From Rhodoferax sp. (GTDB lineage: Bacteria > Pseudomonadota > Gammaproteobacteria > Burkholderiales > Burkholderiaceae_C): a stretch of 8,974 nucleotides of DNA. Position numbers and translations under genes: made by a program. Numbering within the stretch: position 1 is the first letter of the stretch; every line of letters begins with the position of its first letter. The notes beneath the pieces were generated by a model. That model saw nothing but the letters and a program-made list of their open reading frames with translations. It searched no databases and had not been told where the DNA came from. The DNA is taken from contig JAURGS010000096.1 in NCBI GenBank assembly GCA_030833685.1, forward strand, positions 1 to 8,974, read 5' to 3'. Positions 6,289 to 8,974 of the stretch are shown here, piece after piece.

Positions 6289-8181
6289 TCAGTCGGCAAG
6301 GGCTTGGACGCGACGCTCCAGCAAGGCCTTGGCTTTCAGCAGGCTTTGGGGCAGGTGATAGGCCAGTTGCTCAAAGTGACCGTGGTGCAATTTCAACTCT
6401 TCCAGCCAGGCCGGTTTGTCGATGCTGCTGACTTGATGGTATTGCTCTGGTGTGAACGCCAGCCCACTCCAGCTCAGGTCTTGGTGACGTGGCGCGATGC
6501 CAAATGCGGTTTCCTGCCCTTGCGCCTGGCCCTCAATGCGTTGCACCATCCACTTCAGCACACGCATGTTGTCCCCATAACCGGGCCAGACGAACTTACC
6601 TGCCTCATCCTTGCGAAACCAGTTGACGCAAAAGATCTTGGGCAAGCTGTGGCCCATGTCCTCAAGGCGGTGCTCCATGTCCAGCCAGTGCTGAAAGTAG
6701 TCGCTCATGTTGTAGCCACAAAAGGGCAGCATGGCGAACGGATCGCGCCGCACCAGGCCCATCTTCCCGGTTGAGGCCGCCGTGGTCTCAGAGCCCATGG
6801 TGGCAGCCATGTAGACGCCTTCCATCCAGTTGCGCGCTTCGGTCACCAGTGGCACCGTGCTCGAGCGTCGACCGCCAAAAATAAAACCGTCGATCGCCAC
6901 ACCCTCGGGGTCGTCCCACTGGGCGTCCAGAGCTGGGTTGTTGGTGGCGGCAATGGTGAAGCGCGAGTTGGGGTGGGCGGCTTTTGATCCGCTGGCGCGC
7001 GCAATCTCGGGCGTCCAGTCCCGCCCTTGCCAGTCGATCAGGTGTTCAGGCAGCGAGCCGCTGTCTTGCTCCATGCCTTCCCACCAGACATCACCGTCGT
7101 CGGTTAAGGCGACGTTGGTGAAGATGGCGTCATGACCGAGGCTGGCCATGCAGTTGGGGTTGGTGTGGTAATTGGTTCCTGGGGCTACGCCAAAATAACC
7201 CGCTTCGGGGTTGATGGCGTACATCTTGCCGTCTTCATGGGGCTTGATCCAGGCAATGTCGTCGCCAATGGTGGTCACTTTCCAGCCTTCGAACCCAGCG
7301 GGAGGCACCAACATGGAAAAGTTGGTCTTGCCGCAGGCGCTGGGGAAGGCTGCTGCCAAGTGCAGCTTCTTGCCCTCAGGCGTGGTCACCCCCAGAATCA
7401 GCATGTGCTCGGCCAGCCAACCCTGGTCACGCCCCATGGTTGAGGCGATGCGCAGGGCAAAGCATTTTTTACCCAGCAAAGCGTTGCCGCCATAGCCAGA
7501 GCCATAGCTCCAGATTTCGCGCGTTTCGGGGTAGTGCACGATGTACTTGGTCGGGTTGCATGGCCACTTCACGTCGGCCTGGCCTGCTGCCAGGGGCGCG
7601 CCCACGCTGTGCACGCAGGGAACAAAATCGCCGTCCTCTCCCAGCACATCGAAGACCGCTTTGCCCATTCGGGTCATGATTTTTTGGCTGACCACCACAT
7701 ACGGGCTGTCGCTGAGCTCAATACCGATGTGGGAGATGTGGGAGCCCAAAGGCCCCATGGAAAACGGCACCACGTACATGGTGCGGCCTTGCATGCAGCC
7801 ATCGAACAAGGCTTTTTGTCCGCCCTTGCCATGCTCAAGCAAGCCCCGCATGTCTGCAGGCGCGACCCAATTGTTGGTTGGCCCGGCATCCGCTTGACGC
7901 TCAGAGCAAATATAGGTGCGATCTTCGACCCGCGCCACATCAGTTGGGTCTGACCAGGCCAGGTAGCTGTTTGGCCGTTTAGCGGGGTTGAGCTTGCGAA
8001 AAGTGCCCGCGTCAACCAGCTGTTGGCAGATCCGGTCGTATTCTTCCTGTGACCCGTCGCACCAGTGGATGTTTTGGGGCTTGGTCAGCTCGGCCATCTG
8101 CGCCACCCACTGCAATATGCGTTGGTGTTTGACGTAGGTCGGCGCGTTCAGCGGCAAATCGCCAGCGGCATTGGATGTCAT
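6289..8181 (-). CDS. pckG: Phosphoenolpyruvate carboxykinase (GTP-dependent)
   Basis: Cytoplasmic gluconeogenic enzyme converting oxaloacetate and GTP to phosphoenolpyruvate, GDP and CO2. At 630 residues it is full length for the GTP class, clearly longer than ATP-type PckA. Seen: substrate arginine near R88 (VEDRTYIC); YGGNALLGKKC (230-240) with metal ligand K239; H259 in LAEHMLILG; the P-loop FPSACGKTN (279-287) with the hyper-reactive cysteine C283; the metal site TIGDDIAW (304-311) with D308; and FGGRRSSTVPLV (435-446). The FCGYNMSDYF segment at 487-496 fits the guanine-binding region of this class. The ATG at 8181 has AGGAGA eight bases upstream. It is the first gene of a likely pckG-metallophosphoesterase unit. 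Its leader holds an inverted repeat and a weak promoter-like pair. The enzyme allows growth on organic acids and amino acids, consistent with catabolic genes nearby. Confidence 0.97.
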   Translation of the reverse strand: MTSNAAGDLPLNAPTYVKHQRILQWVAQMAELTKPQNIHWCDGSQEEYDRICQQLVDAGTFRKLNPAKRPNSYLAWSDPTDVARVEDRTYICSERQADAGPTNNWVAPADMRGLLEHGKGGQKALFDGCMQGRTMYVVPFSMGPLGSHISHIGIELSDSPYVVVSQKIMTRMGKAVFDVLGEDGDFVPCVHSVGAPLAAGQADVKWPCNPTKYIVHYPETREIWSYGSGYGGNALLGKKCFALRIASTMGRDQGWLAEHMLILGVTTPEGKKLHLAAAFPSACGKTNFSMLVPPAGFEGWKVTTIGDDIAWIKPHEDGKMYAINPEAGYFGVAPGTNYHTNPNCMASLGHDAIFTNVALTDDGDVWWEGMEQDSGSLPEHLIDWQGRDWTPEIARASGSKAAHPNSRFTIAATNNPALDAQWDDPEGVAIDGFIFGGRRSSTVPLVTEARNWMEGVYMAATMGSETTAASTGKMGLVRRDPFAMLPFCGYNMSDYFQHWLDMEHRLEDMGHSLPKIFCVNWFRKDEAGKFVWPGYGDNMRVLKWMVQRIEGQAQGQETAFGIAPRHQDLSWSGLAFTPEQYHQVSSIDKPAWLEELKLHHGHFEQLAYHLPQSLLKAKALLERRVQALAD

Positions 8182-8213
8182 GCTTTCGGTCTCCTAGACT
8201 GTTTGTCGCCCAG

Positions 8214-8232
8214 GCCCTGCAAGGTTCAGGGC
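8214..8232. repeat. Inverted repeat in the pckG leader
   Basis: GCCCTG (8214-8219) and CAGGGC (8227-8232) are exact reverse complements around a 7-base loop, about 33 bases upstream of the pckG ATG. It could be a leader hairpin, an operator or a weak terminator for the upstream reductase gene. No T-run follows on the minus strand. Confidence 0.35.
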
Positions 8233-8250
8233 AGGCTTTGTTTTCAGACC

Positions 8251-8277
8251 ATTTTAGACAGCCAAATAGCGGATCAA
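8251..8277 (-). promoter_or_regulatory. Weak candidate pckG promoter
   Basis: On the minus strand TTGATC (8277-8272) and TAAAAT (8256-8251) resemble -35 and -10 hexamers, but the 15-base spacer is short. It is the best pair I found in the 153-base space before pckG. A promoter is expected here, but its exact place is uncertain. Confidence 0.3.
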
Positions 8278-8334
8278 TCTGCGCGAGCCTTGTGGGCAAA
8301 GCGCAGCGACTGGACGGCGCAGCCAGACCTTGGC

Positions 8335-8974
8335 TTAGGGCCGTTGATCGGTCGAAGGTTTTTGCCAGGGGTTGATGCCACCTTCTACCGCATGCTTGTC
8401 GTTGCTGGCCAACTCACCAGGCCTGAACTGCGGCTTGTTCAATGATGCAGCCAGTTCGGTGATTTGTTGCGCACTGCTTGCGCCAACCAGGGCGGAGCTG
8501 ACGCGGGCGTCTCGCAGAACCCAAGCGATAGCCATTTGAGCCAGACTTTGTCCGCGCGCTTGGGCGATGTCATTGAGTGCACGCACATGGCCCAGGTTTT
8601 CCTCGTTCAAAAACTCCGCTTTGAAGGAACCGCCGCCCGGCCGGTTGATGCGGGCATCAGCTGGTGTGCCCTGCAGGTATTTTTGCGTCAGCAGTCCTTG
8701 GGCCAGCGGGCTAAAGGCGATGCAACCCATCCCCAGATCGTCCAGTGTGGCCAGCAACTCAGGCTCCACCCAGCGGTTGAGCATGCTGTAAGAGGGTTGA
8801 TGAATCAGGGGCTGAACACCCATGGCCAGCAACAGCTGCGCCGCCTCCCGGGTTTTTTTGGGTGAATAGCTGCTAACGCCCACGTAGAGCGCTTTTCCTT
8901 GTTGCACGGCACTGGCCAGCGCCGCGCAGGTTTCTTCCAGCGGTGTGTCGGGATCAAACCGGTGCGAATAAAAA
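8335..8974 (-). CDS. gpr: Aldo-keto reductase, L-glyceraldehyde-3-phosphate reductase (Gpr/YghZ) type, C-terminal part
   Basis: NADPH-dependent reductase of the (beta/alpha)8 aldo-keto reductase family; the 5' end lies beyond the window. The 212 residues present resemble the last three fifths of E. coli YghZ (Gpr). They start FYSHRFDPDTPLEET, which holds the family histidine, and continue with GKALYVGVSSYSP, LIHQPSYSMLNRWVE, GCIAFSPLAQGLLTQKYL and the cofactor-binding region near LVGASSAQQITEL. The catalytic Asp, Tyr and Lys are in the missing part. An in-frame GTG at 8907 is internal, since the homologous frame runs open to the window edge. Relatives reduce L-glyceraldehyde 3-phosphate and methylglyoxal-type aldehydes, so detoxification is the likely role. 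The gene ends 153 bases before pckG in the same direction and is probably a separate transcript. Confidence 0.92.
   Translation of the reverse strand, partial: FYSHRFDPDTPLEETCAALASAVQQGKALYVGVSSYSPKKTREAAQLLLAMGVQPLIHQPSYSMLNRWVEPELLATLDDLGMGCIAFSPLAQGLLTQKYLQGTPADARINRPGGGSFKAEFLNEENLGHVRALNDIAQARGQSLAQMAIAWVLRDARVSSALVGASSAQQITELAASLNKPQFRPGELASNDKHAVEGGINPWQKPSTDQRP

Noticed and set aside
6172..6774. 200-codon plus-strand frame opposite the pckG 3' end
   Set aside because: Spans the junction of two genuine minus-strand genes and shows no recognisable protein features.
8264..8277. Possible second FNR-type box before pckG
   Set aside because: Only the TTGAT half matches (minus strand); the other half reads TATTT, so it is not a credible site.
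1..8974. Mobile elements, CRISPR, tRNA/rRNA or phage genes
   Set aside because: No transposase or integrase motifs, no regular spaced repeats and no cloverleaf-like segments were seen; all sizeable reading frames belong to ordinary metabolic or membrane families.

Overview
The window reads as ordinary chromosomal DNA of a moderately GC-rich betaproteobacterium. Gene content and protein style (GTP-type PEP carboxykinase, an omega-amino-acid aminotransferase/mmsA unit with a divergent LysR regulator, a Gpr-type aldo-keto reductase) suggest Burkholderiales, probably Comamonadaceae. This placement is inference from recognised protein families, not a database result. There are nine protein genes, packed tightly. 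No RNA genes, mobile elements or CRISPR arrays were seen, and no gene-free stretch exceeds about 155 bases.

Left part (1-3044): a beta-alanine/omega-amino-acid catabolic unit. On the minus strand a class III omega-amino acid:pyruvate aminotransferase is followed 11 bases later by a CoA-acylating (methyl)malonate-semialdehyde dehydrogenase, cut by the window edge. Together they would convert beta-alanine to malonate semialdehyde and then to acetyl-CoA and CO2. A LysR-type regulator is transcribed divergently. The short AT-rich space between them carries overlapping promoter-like elements and a perfect 14-base palindrome.

Middle (3045-4828): two plus-strand membrane protein genes joined by an ATGA stop/start overlap. 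The first is a di-iron fatty acid hydroxylase/sterol desaturase family protein with a full histidine-box set. The second is an unrecognised small multi-pass membrane protein. The leader of the first gene is dense in overlapping inverted repeats.

Right part (4925-8974): four minus-strand genes. In transcription order they are an aldo-keto reductase of the L-glyceraldehyde-3-phosphate reductase (Gpr/YghZ) type (5' end outside the window), GTP-dependent PEP carboxykinase (pckG), a small calcineurin-type metallophosphoesterase close behind pckG, and a UspA-family universal stress protein. The most notable regulatory signal is a perfect FNR/ANR-type box, TTGAT-N4-ATCAA, at 5418-5431. It lies in the last codons of the metallophosphoesterase gene, at the right distance from promoter-like hexamers to drive the stress protein gene as a class I FNR target. 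The window therefore looks like core metabolism with a few interesting regulatory details; I see no clear new defence or mobile system.
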